Origin: Coprinellus micaceus
Lineage: Eukaryota; Basidiomycota; Agaricomycetes; Agaricales; Psathyrellaceae
Assembly: GCA_951394405.1 (NCBI GenBank)
Contig: OX596336.1
Span: 3,596,001-3,660,000, forward strand
Direction: 5' to 3'
DNA length: 64,000 bases
Below the pieces are notes generated by a model. It did not search any database. It had not been told where the DNA came from and saw only the letters and a program-made list of their open reading frames with translations. Numbering within the stretch: the first letter of the stretch is position 1; every line of letters starts with the position of its first letter. Shown here one piece after another: positions 1-13,256 of this stretch. Both the position numbers and the translations under genes were made by a program.

Positions 1-3000
1 GGGCCCGACCATTTCTCGCTGAGGTCGCCGCTGGACGCGGGCTTCGCCGAGGGCCAACACGTCTACGGGTAGGTAAGCATATTTGACCGCGCTTTTCACT
101 TTGGCTTGCATAGAGCGCAGCGCGTCAGGAAATGGGGTACCGATCTTAATTGTTTTGTTCGGATTTTCGGTGCACTTGGTAAATTCAAGCGAAGAAGAGT
201 TCGATGTCTGAACCCTGGTCCAATATCTCGTCTCGCCCCTTTCTTCGCGCCACATAACCCCACTATCACCCTCTAGAATCGAAGAGTTTTTCTCCCACTG
301 GCAACCCATGTCCATCGGCCCCAAACGTTCAACATTATTATCCCGAAATCCACATGTACGACCACTTAAAACCGCTCTTCCCTCGCATTCCCCAGAGCGT
401 CAACCGAGTCCACCCTCCAAAGCTACCGCTGTGTGCGTCATTAAGCCAACCAGACGGGCGCTTATCGCCACCATCCTCCCACCATCCTCAGATTCCCTCG
501 AGACTTCCTCGTCATGACAAGTGACCGGGTGAGTGATCCCGAGTCTTAATGAAGGTGTGGATGAATGATCCTGACAGATAGATTACCACTGCCGCTGCGT
601 ATGTTTGTAATGAATGATTGAGTTTCACTGACTTGGTGGCATCCGAAATTAACATCCCTTCTTCTTTTCAGGCTGCAAGCGCTCATGCCTTCTGATGCAG
701 TATGGACGCGCCTCTTGAGTGATGGTGGCTGGGAGGTCTTCTATATCGTTCTGTCCCTGGATATGGCCAGGCTATCTGGTCGACGTTAAGCTTCCTTGGC
801 GAGACCCTCAAAGCCCTTGTTCGGTCCAACAGCCTCCAGGGGGTCTCTCTCGTTTCTGAGGCGGGACCGCAGCACGCTTGTAAGGGGGACATGTCTCTTC
901 CTCTACTTGGCTCGCCAGCTTCCCCCGTCGACCATGGACATGCTCAACCTCGGCCTGTCACTCGTTGCTATGCTGCCTCCGCCTCTGTCCCGCGCACTTC
1001 CTCCTATATCACCCTCCCCGAGTCCTTTGGCATTCCAACTTAGTACCCTGAAAGCGCTCTCGACCCGCCGCTGGCAAAGTAGCATTCAAGCTGGTTGTTG
1101 AACAACCAACCAACCAACCAACAATCTTCGCTCTGTGTCCCTTGGATCTACTATCGTGCCACCCACATGCTAGACCCCATTCATCATACTCCGCACCCAT
1201 CTGGAAAAGTAACTCGTATGCCCTCGCTATCGGCGTCTTACCGATCCTCTGGCGCTGACTTGTTCAAAGAAACCGGTTGAGAGGCCTTTTCTGGGGAGAA
1301 CAGAGGCATTTCGAGCTCAGGCCTGTCGCCTGCCCAATTGGTGGTGGTGGTTGGGTGCTGTCGCTCGTTGATATCGATACTTGGTCGTTGAGACTGATTG
1401 ATCCTAACGACGGATGATCGCTGCTGCATACATTAGGACCCTTCGCTCTACATCCTCGGCGGAGATCTGGCTTTACGTGGTGCGCTGCTTCCCGTTTCTG
1501 GCAGGCGTCTACTAAACGGTTGCTGGGGCCGCGATAATCCTGCTACCTATGTGGATGTTTCCTGCCAGCGAGGCTTCCTCACCGCTGAGCGAGTCGGGTG
1601 AGAGAGCACGCAAGGCTATGCTTATCAAAGAGAGTAACGCAGAGACTTTGGTTGAGGAGAACGCTCGCGGGAGTGCCCAAAACGAATGACATCAAGAAGC
1701 GCCGAAGCGCCCTATTCTGGCCCTTCTCGTGCGAAGCCCACCCAGATTCGCTTCCGACGCCTAACGCTTGGATACTAGGACTTTTAGGACGCGTGTAGGG
1801 ATCTACACGTTGATGGCGCTCAATGTTGCTGCCATAGCACTTACGATGCGCTCCTCGGCGTCCTGTGTACCTTGAACCGACCCTTTGGCTAGCGCTCCAG
1901 CTCCTCAATGTGGGGCAAAGTGGCCAGGGGGTGCCTGGGGGCCCTTGGGGGTGATGCGACTTCGAAGAGCTTGTCAGTTTTCGAAGGCGTCCGTTCGCAG
2001 GGTACGGGTTCGGTGTTTCTGTCGATCGACGGAACGCTCCATGCGGCATGTGATCAGGAACTGAAGGGAGGGGGTTCTTCGATGCCTGTGGTCTTGCGCA
2101 AGTGTACCGAAGTACCGAAACGAACCTGTAGGAGCTTTGGATGAGTCCGCCAGGTCCCTCAGGCTTTAGCGTGGGCGATAGTACTGTTCTCAGTGCGCGA
2201 GCGCATTTCCGGTCAAGCGTTGTGTCCCCAATGCTCGATCGAATTTGAGCGTTTATGGCAGAGAACGGGGTCCATTCTTTGTCGCCGACTCGTGGTTCTG
2301 CTGTCCGCGAAACAGCTCGGACAGAACGGTGGGGTCCGAGCAGCCACGCAGTTCATTGGGGACCGTCCATGGACTCTGCTTGTCTTCTCATCCTCAGAAC
2401 GCATCCTCGGAGAACATATAAGAGCCTATCTGACACCTCTGGGCACGTTCGCGCCAAATTGGGTGTACGAGCCTCGTTTGTTCACTCCCGTTCTATTTCG
2501 GGGGAAGACTGAGCTTATTTGACAATGCCCCTCTTTCAAATCGTACCTCGCGAATATAGTCCAACGCGAGGGTTCACTTCGCTTGCTGGGAGGCTGGGGC
2601 GTCCCTAATGGAAATGACCCTCGAGTACTCTACATCCTAGGATCCAATTACGCTTAAACTCCGGATTTTAGGGGGTGTTCGGGGGTTTGAGCTCATAGAC
2701 CCTTGCTAAGGCCCTTTGCACGCGGGAACGAGCTGGTTGTACCAAGCATTGGGACGCAGGCCGGCTTCGGGTAGTCTTCGAAGAAATTAGTGCTATCCTG
2801 CTCAGGGTCACTTTTGCTTCTCCGAGGATTGTGCTTCTCCACCTCTCTGCCGAAGCTTGCGAGCGTCACACCTAGCTAGTAGTCAAGCACCACGGGTTTT
2901 AGTGAGAGGGAGGCGTCCAAGGGAAATACCCCGGCGCTTGAGGCGGTCTTTAGGTACCAGGTGAAATCTCTCTCTCTGGGAATCCCACGGAAGAACGAGT

Positions 3001-3890
3001 CGTATAGGCTTTGTGGCGGGGACGCTGCACTTCTAAGCAGCTAGTGGTCGCTCCCTACGACGTTAGGCGGTTGGCTTGGGAGTCGGGACCATAGGGTCAT
3101 TGGACGTATGATGCAAGTTGTTCAAGCAACCATCGCGGATGGAACCTCTGGGTGAAGATCCCGGTTGTTTCATTTCCCTCCACACAAATCCGGTGGCTGG
3201 GACTGGCGCCTAACCCAAGGCGACCTAGTGCAGTAGGCACCCTTCCTCGCATCGCCCTCGGGATTCAACTGGAGGATCATCATCAATGTGATTGACCGAG
3301 CGGCTGCGCGCGATGCTCTACCCCATTCAAGGGTAGATGCAATGAGCTAGGCGCTGAGCGATATTGATGCGGACCTAGGACCTGCACTATGGATGCGCCT
3401 CTAGATACCGTTTTGAGAGGGTGATGCTGATCATTGTATCCTGGTACCGGCGCGCCATCATACTCTCGTAATGCTTCTGAGCTTGGACTGTCAAATGGGG
3501 ACCGGCAGCTCGAAGAGTGTCAAAAAGGTCCTCGAGGCTCATAGTGTATTAGCGAAGAGCCCGTATTCTCCCTGAGGATCATTGAAAACAGATTTTACCT
3601 CTAGATATCTGTTCTATGGATTTCCTATGTCAAATCCTTCCAAACTTCTCTTCCAGACGTCGACGGGATAGTACCTGGAAGAGCCGGGTTAGCCAGCGCC
3701 GCCATCTTCTTCGTCGCAGAGAGACACAGATGGGTAGAAACGAGTCTCGCAAGCGCGTGATCTGCGGTGCCCTGGACGTCACCAGATCTCGCCACGCCCG
3801 ATCTCCCGATCTGGATGCGCTCCTTCCTAATTTGGACTTGAGGCAAGGGGCGACAGTGGGACTTTAATTTCCTCGGAGCGAAGACCGTCG
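1..3890. other. degenerate region without an intact gene
   Basis: I can support no intact gene here. Positions 4-68 read as a short open stretch beginning PDHFSLRSPLDAG and run into a gtaggtaag donor-like site, so the left edge may hold the end of an exon. Around 660-1090 and 3616-3670 there are short open stretches rich in Leu, Ser and Pro (for example LQALMPSDAVWTRLLSDGGW at 672-731) that faintly recall basidiomycete F-box/LRR proteins, but stops and frame changes are dense. A short AACC microsatellite lies at about 1103-1122. The stretch is best read as a decayed gene or old repeat. Confidence 0.3.
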
Positions 3891-6800
3891 ATGACAGCCT
3901 TATATCAATTCCACCTCGCCATCGCCCGCACCTCTCATTTCATTCTCCCCTCGTTGCCGTCGCGACGCTCGTCGTTGCCGATGATGGCGCCCTCCACAGT
4001 CCCTCCAGCGCTATACGCAGTACCCTCGTCGCTCCCTTTCTTGGTTCCCTTGTTCGCCCTCGTACTTCTGGCCTTGACACTGTCTCATCCCCCGACGCAC
4101 ACGTCACACAGCGATCCGCAAAGACGGAACTCCAGCAGACGCACGCTCTGTGCCTACCTCGCCATATGGAGTCTGGCGATATTTAGCACGCTGTCCGGAG
4201 CGATGGGACTCAAGTCGACGTTGGGACCTACTGCTAGGAGTTCCGGCATGGGAATGAGGGGAAGGGGGGAAGCCTGTGTCGAAGCGTTGATTTTCTTGGA
4301 ACGTAAGCCCCACCCGACGCATATAGGCGCTATTTGGCGTGCTGACCCCGCAGAAAGTCGGAATATCTGTACTTTACCTCGCCCACGAGCATATAATCCA
4401 CAATTTCAAGTCGTATTGGGTCGCCGTACTCGTAATTGAACTCCTGTGTGGTGAGTTTGAATGGCATATACCCCAAAACCTTGAGTTCTAACTTTCATTT
4501 AGCTGTTATCGTTTCCATCGCCTTTTCGCCTACTTCCAGTGGCACCGTCGCCCCCTTCCTCGCGCCGATTCTGTCTCTGCTGTTCCAAGCGACGGTTCTC
4601 CCCATCGTCGTTCTCGCTCTGCGCGACCACCTGACCAAACAGCGGCCAAATAACACGCAAATATGTCCCCTCCAGGAAATTCGCACGCCCTCATTCGCTG
4701 GAACCAACCACTCCTCCGCCAGCGATTCGCTCCCTTCGACGTCCTCGCATCATGTCGAGAAGGTCTCCAGTCCGAAATCCTCAACGTCAGAACTTACCGC
4801 TGCCAACCACTTCCAACTCGCTTGTGGTCCTCGAAGTCCCCATGTCGACGCGAACACGCTGGAATCGGGAACAGCTCGCTCAGGCGCTGGGGATGAGACG
4901 GTGGGCCGACGAATAGCCTCCAGCCGGTCCACGAGCTTGCTAGTCATCCTGATAGCCTCTCAAACTGCCGCTTTCGTGGCGTTTGCGGTCGAGATAGCAG
5001 CCGTCAAGGTCGGACTGTCCGTCGTGTCGCTCAATTCGGAACCTTCAACAGCAGTGGACACAAGCGCGTATCCATACGTCGTTCTCCAAATATTCCGCGT
5101 CGCGCTTATGGTATTATGCATCACTGGGATCATGTCTGCCTTCCTTCGTGCGTCCATTTCAATTTATCTCGGTTTGAGAATTGCTTATGAATGAATACTA
5201 GTTCACGCATATAATGCTTATATGCGCGCTGCACCCGCTGGCCGACAAGATATAACCGACCACCCCATCCTCCCACCGGCTGTTGACCTGTCGAGAATGA
5301 ACGCCATCACCGTCTCAATTTCCACTGCTGCCGCTCCTCCACTATCCGCGACTAAGATGCGGACCGTCAACACCCCAGTTGTGTTCTCGGCTGCCGTCAC
5401 GAACGGTGTCTATGCGTCGAAGAGTGTGTTTGGACGTAAAGGCGCCCCGAATCATCACAGTTCATCGGCCTCTTACTCATCTTCGTTCGCCTGCCCCACG
5501 GCCAAGAGCATCCCGCATCACTCCATGCTGCTGTGCTCCGAGCCGATAATCGACAAGCCAGCACCTCGACTGTCGCCACGCGATTCCAAACTCGACGATG
5601 ATGAAGACGGGGAGCCCGGCTACGCCTACATCTATACTGATGGTCAATCGTCAGAAGACCAACAGAAGAGGTGTTCTCTGACCGACCCATTGAACGTTGG
5701 CGAGCCTGCACCATTCCGGCCTCGGCACTACCCCTCAGCTCAGTCCCGGAGACCTTCGTGCCCAGCCCCTTCCTCTTCTTCGAAGTCTGTCTCTCTTCAT
5801 CGTTCCCGTTCGGACTCGATCTTCACAAATCATGGCGTCGAGGACGCCTTGGCGCACATCATTCCGTCCTCCCCGCTCCCTTCACCACCTCAAGCCCCGA
5901 TCGATATCCCCACCTCCTCCAAACTCGCGAACCCTTACCCTACTCCACGCTCAACCCCCACCGCTACTGGCTTCGCTGATCATGCATCCTCGTCGGACGA
6001 TCCCCCAAGCCCACCCTCTGGTTCCATGGTACGACCACAATTATCTCGGGCCTCGACCGCGAGTAGCAAGATGGCCAAGTCTGTTACGACTTATTCTTCT
6101 TCGGAAGACCATTACCCTTCGCCTTCGGAAAGGCCGATTGCTAGTGCATCTCGGACGTCTTATTGCTCTTCTTCTGGTACTCATATACCACCACCACCTC
6201 GAACGTCCTCGCCCACTCCTACCCCAACTCGTGCCCCCACCCCCGGCCTCATGTTCACTCCCTTCCTTGGCTCACACGTACGCAAACGCGATTCGGCCAG
6301 CCTTCGCGTGCGTACTACCCCACCCTCCCCTCCGTCTCCCTTCCTCAAGTTCAAGGAGAAGGCGAAGAAGATTACGTCGAAGCACGACTCGATCGGGGAG
6401 AGTTTGGCTCAGAGTTTTGAAGGGATTCGGAATGGACTTGGAGGGAGTAATGGGAAGACAAAGTACCCGTTGAGGTCATCGACGTCGAATCATAGTCTTG
6501 GATTGGGGTTGGGGATGACGAGCGGGTTCAAATTCCCGCATTTGACGAGGAGACCGTCGGAGTTGGGGAAGGAGAAGGGACATACGTCGAGTTCGAACTT
6601 GGCGGAGGCGAATAGAGAAGCGGCGGTGGTGTCGAAGGAGCCTGAGTCGGTGTCGCCGCTCAGAAGCGAATCGAGGGGGGAGCAGCGGTTGCAGGTGGAG
6701 GAGGAGGGCGATTTTATGGACTTGCGCGATCCGTTCGCGTGCCCGACTGCGCTGAAGGGAGGGTCGGTGAGGATCATGTCGTCGGCGGAGCTGAGCATTA

Positions 6801-7240
6801 GGACAGGGAGGGAAAGTCGGGCGGGTTATCGGGACGACGACATCTTCGAGCTGGAAGGTGCCCAGACCTCTAGGTCTGCGTCGTATAGCAAGGCCTCCAA
6901 GGGTATGCGGATGAGTGCTTGGGGACGGCTGCCGATGTCACCCCAGTCGGGTTCGTCATCGCCCGCCACCACCCCCCATGTTCCGAGATACTTGCAGTAT
7001 GGTCAGCAGACTCCGACGCCGAGGAGCAAGAAGAAAGGGAGGAGTAAAGGGAGTACGAAGAGTAGTAAAGCAGGGAGTAGGAGGAGTTCGGAGAGTGACC
7101 CGCCCCCGGGTGGGGGTGAGGAGGGGATGAGGATGGAGGGGTTTGAGGATGGGTTTGGGTATGAGGAGGCGTTGATTGCGCAGCAATTGTTGCAGAAGCT
7201 GGATGAGAAGCTGTGGGCTGCGAGTGAGGGCGGGAAGTAG
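3891..7240 (+). CDS. multi-pass membrane protein with long disordered Ser/Pro-rich tail
   Basis: I do not recognise the family. The model has exons 3891..4302, 4358..4450, 4503..5147 and 5202..7240. Introns are 51-55 nt with GT-AG ends, and the exon total (3189 nt) is a multiple of three, giving 1062 aa. Hydrophobic helices lie near residues 44-64, 86-105, 138-176, 185-206, 310-335 and 358-390, so the first ~390 residues look like a 6-7 TM bundle. The rest, about 670 residues, is low in hydrophobics and rich in Ser, Pro, Gly and Arg, with an SPTPTPTRAPTP-type run near 6220 and basic clusters near the end (KKKGRSKGSTKSSK). This suggests a plasma-membrane or vacuolar protein with a large cytosolic disordered tail. 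The start could also be the in-frame ATG at 3981. Substrate and role are unknown. Confidence 0.65.
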
Positions 7241-9461
7241 AAGACGGTCGTGGTATGTCTATTTTTTGTTGCTGTCTGGTGGCGATCGGCTCACCGTCCC
7301 TTGTAGGCCTTGTTCTTGGTGTCTCGCTTACGCGACTTGCCGTCGACCTCGTTCTTCCGTTCGCGGCCTTCGAAATCTAAATGTGATCCTGGTTCATTTC
7401 TACTGCGATATCATCTCCACTCCTTTCCTCGCTCGTCCTTCCCTCCTCGTCCCGTTCCCTGAGCCGTGACATCCGACAATCCTTACTCCGTGATGCCGAA
7501 ATTTCGTTCGGTCTTCTTACCCACTGTCCCCTCGTTTCTTTTATTATTAGCTATTTATCTCTATTACTCATTACGGGCTTGTACTCTCCTCTTTTCACCT
7601 CCTTCCTTTCGTTGTTGTCCTCCTATGTGTGTTGTTGTATTAGTAGTCCCTCTATTCTGGCGAAGCTCTATCGTCCTTCCTTTGCCGCCTCGCGGCCTCG
7701 CGTCAGGCCTTCGTTCATTCCCTTCTACATACGTACCGATATTCGTTCCCTGAACTGTTCCGTTTAGTTCATTTACATACTAACAACCTTCTATTCTTCC
7801 CACTACTAGTCTAAAGTCCAGATTCACTCTGCTGTAATTGTACCCTTCTCGTTTTCCTCTGTTCCTCTCTTTCATCCTGGGTTTCACGTCTTTACGTCTA
7901 CGTCTACGTTTACTAGTTCCTTATTGTTTCGTTCAGACTTCCGTTGGTTGTTCTACTAGATCAGCTACGAGTCGATACTCTCCTTCACTCTCTTCTCTCA
8001 TTCTCTCTCCTCGCTCCTTTGAGTCGCCTCTACGTCGTGACGGGGGCCTGACGAGCTTGACTGTCTTTTGTACTTGGGTGCCTGTACCGAACGATGCATG
8101 AAGCTGAAGCTCCCGATGTTTGTTATACTAGTTAGTTAGTTAGGAATACTTCAATGAGACCATATCATCATTAGCCGCCGGTGGTCTGACCACTGTGCCG
8201 TTTTGTCGATCATTAGTGAACAGGAAAGACGAGTCTTCTTCGGTTCAGCTTACTCGGTAGGCAGTAAATGGAGGGAGAGCACCTGTCCCTGTTTGGCTAC
8301 AACCGTTGACTACAAAGGATAGCCACGGGGTGGACGAGTGTAAGTACAGTACACGAATGGTAAGGGATCAAATCGTCAGGCCCTGTTCGCTTGAAAGCTG
8401 AGTGGGATTGTTGAGCTCGAGTGGTACTTACGCGGGCGTTTAGGGAGTGGCTTTCCTTGAAGCTACCCAATCCATCTCACGGTAAGTAATCCAATTTACT
8501 TCACCCACCGCGACGGGCGCTAAACTTAAAATTATTATCAGGCACTTGCGATACGATCACAGCGCGTTCTTCCGTAATTGCTTTTTTTGAAGCATTGTAA
8601 TCTATCCAAAGCGGGGCTGACAAGTCGACCCATGCGTTCTCAACGACCAGGACAACGGAGAGTTCTCCCTAGGCCCCGGAGGCTGGACGTGCGGTGACTG
8701 TCATCGGATGATAGACCTAAATCCCCTGTAGTTCTCAACCTGCCCACCTTGTCTGTCGTTAAATATGGCCACCGTGTATATACTTCTTTCGTTCGTGGAT
8801 GAGCACCGCGACACCCTGGTTCGAGAGTCCGGGTAAGTCATCGCAATTCTGATCAATTTTCCCATGGGCAAATGTCGTTTTTGTTTACATTATTCCTCCG
8901 GAAAGAGGCGTTTGGAGTCTGGACGTACGTTGGACACTGCTTGGACGTTGGGCGCTGGGCGCTAAAGCACTAATGGGATGTCGTTGGAAGCGAAGATCCG
9001 ACGAGTCGCGCAAATCAAAATCGGAGAGTGAATCAAAGTTCGGGGTGTACAGTGCCTGCCTCTCACCCCTTCCCATTCAACCCCCATGACGGCCTCTCGA
9101 CCAATGGCTAGCTGGGTCCCTCTACCTCCCCATTGGCTGGACAGCACATGTATTGTCAAAAAGGGGCTCGATGCTGTTGAATGTCTTCGACCTCCAAGTT
9201 AGCGCCCGGAGCGCGAATACGTTACACGCTGTCAGCGCTTCAGAAAGATCGAGACCTGGAGTCTCAAGCAATCTTGGGTTGATTCCATTTTTGCGGAGCC
9301 GCGAGGATCGCCCACCACAGCCGGACGTCCAGCGGTCATACATATACGAAAGGGTAAGTACGGCACAGTGATATAATCCCCCAGGCGAGCAGTCTACGGT
9401 ACACTATCTTCAACCTACCCAGACCCCAAGGGGCCTCACCCCATCCCGAGCATTCATCGAG
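7241..9461. other. intergenic, pyrimidine-rich 3' flank then promoter side of caspase-like copy 1
   Basis: There is no supported gene. Positions 7260-8050 are strongly T/C rich on the plus strand, as expected for a 3' UTR and downstream flank in this group. A TTAG run (ttagttagttagttagg) lies near 8126-8142. The last ~600 bases lead into caspase-like copy 1. Unlike copies 2 and 3, I see no clear TATAATA-type box at the matching distance. Confidence 0.4.
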
Positions 9462-9514
9462 GTAAGGAGGCCAAATGGTGCACGACTGGCATGTTTGCTA
9501 ATCTACCCCACTAG

Positions 9515-11820
9515 ATGAATACGGCGGGAGATGACAGCCCGAGTGTCGTAGGCGTTGCTACCAGTGGCATTCAGGACGTATCTGCGCTACTCCCCCTCCT
9601 TGGAACAGATCAATGCGAGCGGCTGGTCACCTCAGCTCTACAGCATGGGCTACTATACGCAGCAGCGACACCGATGTCCATCTTCGGGAGCCTTGGAATT
9701 GTGAAGGCTGGGTTCGTCGTACTATGGGGCACCATCGACAATCGCTTCTTTCGTGGGCCCACGCTTCTCCGCAACGCAGGGTTCACAACCTCCGGCGTAG
9801 GCAACCAACTCGTCCCTGTCACGAAAGACGATCGTCGGCTTTATGTTGTCGAAGAGAAATTGCGCCGCCACATATCCAAGGTCAAGATCAAGTCCGTCGA
9901 AGTCAACCTCCTTTCGGGAGACTGCTGGCTGTGGAACCTGCGTTTGGTCGGGATTACCATCCTCCTCAGTAGCCTTGGTCTCCTGCCCTACGTCTACATC
10001 ATCAGGAGGTTCCTTTCCGACTCCCCTTTCCGAACGACCTGGCTTTACCCGACCATGAGGGTCCTAGGCTGTGACTTGGTGGCCATTACCATCCAGTGCA
10101 TCTTCCAAATACGGACCTTAGAAGAGGTGTACCATAGGCTTTGCTTTCAAGCCACAGACGGCTACCTGAGGGATAATAAGGAACCCGTTCCGGAGGTTTG
10201 GGACTCAGACGAGCGTTCCAAATTCGTCTTTGGCCAACGGCAAAATAGTCACCACTCTCTTGACCCCAAAGCCCCTCCTCTTCTCTTTGAACCAACACGC
10301 AAACTCGCATCCTTCCTCTTCCGACCCCGAGCTTCAACGCTACCCCTTCAAGACGAAAAATCTCTCTCGGCAAATGAAGACGTTGCCGAAAAAGCAGGTA
10401 TGGGGGAAGTCAAACCCGCCAGCCTGTTTCTAAGCCAGCCGGCACATCACCACTTGATTATTGCCCTTGCCTTATGGACTGCACGAATCTTCTTGTTGCT
10501 CGGCCTTGGGATGTCTGTGGTCGGATACACTGGATGCTTTAGCATCGTCCAATCCAGCCCTAAGAACGACTCGAAAGGATCCTTGGTCTGGCTTGTGTGC
10601 GAAGCAGCGTTGGGCATCATTCGAACCCTCTTCTGGGCGTGGAATCCGCCACACGACGACGCGCCGTCTCCGATCGCCTTGGAGAAAATCGATCCAACTT
10701 TGGGCTCGGGTCCGGATGCTCAGGGACCCCAGCAAAAAGGGAGGACGTACGGGGTAGGGTGGATGCTTGAGTCCTTAACAACAAATGACGTACATGCGTT
10801 AATTGTTGGTATCGACCAGCAGGGGCATCCGAAACAGGAGGGGGAAAGCGACGCGCAGGACGTTGCCAACTACCTTCACGACACTCTCTTTGTGCCGCGC
10901 CACCAGATCGTTACGCTGACGAACGCCGATGCCACCAAGGCGAAGGTAGTCGACGCACTGAACGATCTGTCCCATCGGCGGAAGATGACGCACCCATCCT
11001 CGTTTACTTTTCGACGGATAGTCGCGTTGACGGCACCACAAATGAAGCATATCTCTTGCCATATTCGAACAGCAACGAACACGAGAAGCTCGACGCCGAT
11101 GGATTGAAGAATATTTGCATTTCATATCGCAGCATCGTTGATATTCTTCAAAACATCGCCGAGGAACGCACAGAAAATATTGTACGTCATATCCACCTGC
11201 TTCATCAGGGCTTATGCTAGATGCTGAATCAAAGGGGTTGGTTCTCAGACTCTCATACTCGAATGCCAACACGCCCAGGACATGGCCCCAAATAAAAAGT
11301 TCAAAGCACCCGGTGCGCCGATTTAGCTCATCTGAATGCCCGAGTGCTTACATATGAGGTTATGAAGCCAGAGGGCACCCATCTCACATCGTTCTGGGTG
11401 CAGCATCTTCGGACGAGTACGAGAGGGGACTGTTCACCAACAAACTCTTGCGGGTTCTGGGCTCCCTGGCGGGTTCTGATCGCCTCCCAAGGATGACTTA
11501 CAAGGACCTCGTCCAGTTGATGAACTTGAACAAGTGGGTCTCACTACCCTTCTGACGACATTTGGCAGTTGGCTAACGTAGATTTATTTCCTAGAATGCC
11601 AGAGGAACCCAGTCGACAGCGTCGCTTCCGGGATTGGATCCTTTCCTGGTTCATGGTCTTTGGACATGCCGATGAGTCCGAACCTGAGGAGAAGGGTGAA
11701 GCGGTGGCATTCTGCACCACGCTCTACCAAAATCGCCGATTACTCGGCGGTCTGTTCTCTCGAAAACTCGCAGAAGGTGGCTCTGATCCAGTTATTACTA
11801 TTACATATTCCGACCTCTAA
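9515..11820 (+). pseudogene. membrane-anchored caspase-like protein, copy 1 (one-base frameshift)
   Basis: Paralogue of the genes at 15148 and 21212. The N-terminus carries the shared segment VATSGIQDVSALLPLLGT and about five hydrophobic helices. The C-terminus starts a caspase-like (peptidase C14) fold at NDVHALIVGI. Exons by alignment are 9515..11181, 11249..11312, 11359..11533 and 11595..11820, ending in AFCTTLYQNR and YSDL. The exons sum to 2132 nt, one short of a multiple of three. Comparison with copy 3 places a one-base deletion near 10974-10979, after LSHR, so the reading frame ends early at 11107. The distal sequence is still well conserved, so the break is recent or a sequence error. 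The active-site motifs are also changed: YFSTDS where caspases have a GHG motif, and ECQHAQ where they have DCCHSG. An intron acceptor abuts the ATG, suggesting a 5' UTR intron (about 9462..9514). Confidence 0.75.
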
Positions 11821-12318
11821 GCTTACACCGTCCAACTTTCCCCCTTCCTGCTTCCTCCCCTTGCCCCGCGATTGCTACTATTGTTAATATTGGATCAACC
11901 GTCTAGGTTCAAAGACGCCAAGTCTGCATACAGTATGGAATAATCTACCGGTTGAATCCGCCTCAGGTATAGCAACTCTCTTATTGCAGAATTTGGTAGC
12001 GCGGAGGGGACGGCGAAAACCAACGCGTAAAGCAGCGCTCTTGAAAAGGGGCAAATTCCAAGAGAGCAACGGAATGAACGACTATTGGGGGCTCTCAATG
12101 CCGTTTTTATCCAACCCGAGCATTGCGCGCCACTGAGGTACCCAAATTATTGAAGTCGATTGCGGTCTTGTCAACCGCACGAGGACTAGTCTGTTGGGGA
12201 ACAGTCGCGTGTTTGTTACCCTTACACAGCCCATCCCACTGCCATTGACGCCCGTGTAGCAGTCTCATTTCGGTACCAGTAGCCATAACCCTTCAGGACT
12301 AGTATTCAAGTGACGAGA
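11821..12318. other. intergenic, 3' flank of caspase-like copy 1
   Basis: About 500 bases with no supported gene and no recognised repeat. It ends at the TA target dinucleotide of the adjoining Tc1/mariner-like element. Confidence 0.4.
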
Positions 12319-12320
12319 TA

Positions 12321-13237
12321 CAGTCAATGGTCACAACACGTGCCAACAAAATGATAAAATCCCATTTGCTCCACAACCACTGGACCATTTTGTGAGATCT
12401 CTTCGTGTAAATACTCAGTACCGTCCACCCTATCTACCACTACGTTCTGGTGTTTGTCGCTCAAAAAGTGCGCCCACAGCACCGCAAACGCGAGTGCGGG
12501 AGCATTTCCGCTCCTGATCACTAAACATTCCACGGCCTAGTCCTGCGCTGTAGGATAGCGTTTAGCCTCAATTACAACTCTGAATAATGAATATGGGTTA
12601 CTGGAGTGTCCTAGTGCTGTTTGGGTGGCTTATCTACCCATAAATGTGCTATAGCAAATGACTGAGACCCTTCCCAGAGTCTTACCACACATCCAAGTCA
12701 ACCTCTTCAGACTGGACAGGGCTACGAGCTCCTGTTGGCATTATTTGTACGATGGCACGCCCCTAGGTAAAATGAAACATGTTTGGCCCTGTATCCATAG
12801 CCCTTGCGTAGTTCTTCGGCACTGATAGCCATCCAAAGCGGCTGGTACCACCATTTTCCATAGAGAAAAGTGGAAAGTCAAGGCATTTTCTTCATCAGCA
12901 TTGGACCTATGGCTGGTAAACTGTACGTATACAAGTGGTATAACATTCCTCAAGTCTGGGTGGTTACTTTCAGCCACTCACAGATGTATACAGGGAGGGG
13001 AGGGCTGTTGGAATTTTCAAAAAAGCGAAAAATCGGTCAAATCTAATAGAGATGGCCATTTTAACCAGTTTCACTCATCTCACATCCGGTCTATCAGTAT
13101 CATACATTGTAAGCATTATGTATACCTACAATTCACAACAAATTTGGAGAGATTTCATGGCGATGCGGCGGAGGGAGATAAGATTTGGTGCAGTTGGAAC
13201 GTCGTGGGATCGTGGCACGTCATGTGACCATTGACTG
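12321..13237. mobile_element. non-autonomous Tc1/mariner-like element (MITE)
   Basis: A 917-bp element has terminal inverted repeats of about 25 bp. The left end begins CAGTCAATGGTCACA and the right end finishes in its complement TGTGACCATTGACTG, with about two mismatches over the full repeat. It is flanked on both sides by TA (12319-12320 and 13238-13239). CAGT ends plus a TA duplication are the classic signature of the Tc1/mariner superfamily. No transposase frame is present inside, so the element depended on a transposase encoded elsewhere. Confidence 0.8.
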
Positions 13238-13256
13238 TAGTTATGCGGAGCGAGGC

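Noticed and set aside
660..3670. F-box/LRR protein gene
   Set aside because: Faint resemblance only. Stops and frame changes are too dense for a gene or even a confident pseudogene call.
5697..6473. 258-aa plus-strand Pro/Arg-rich frame
   Set aside because: Shadow of the Ser/Pro-rich tail of the 3891..7240 gene in another frame.
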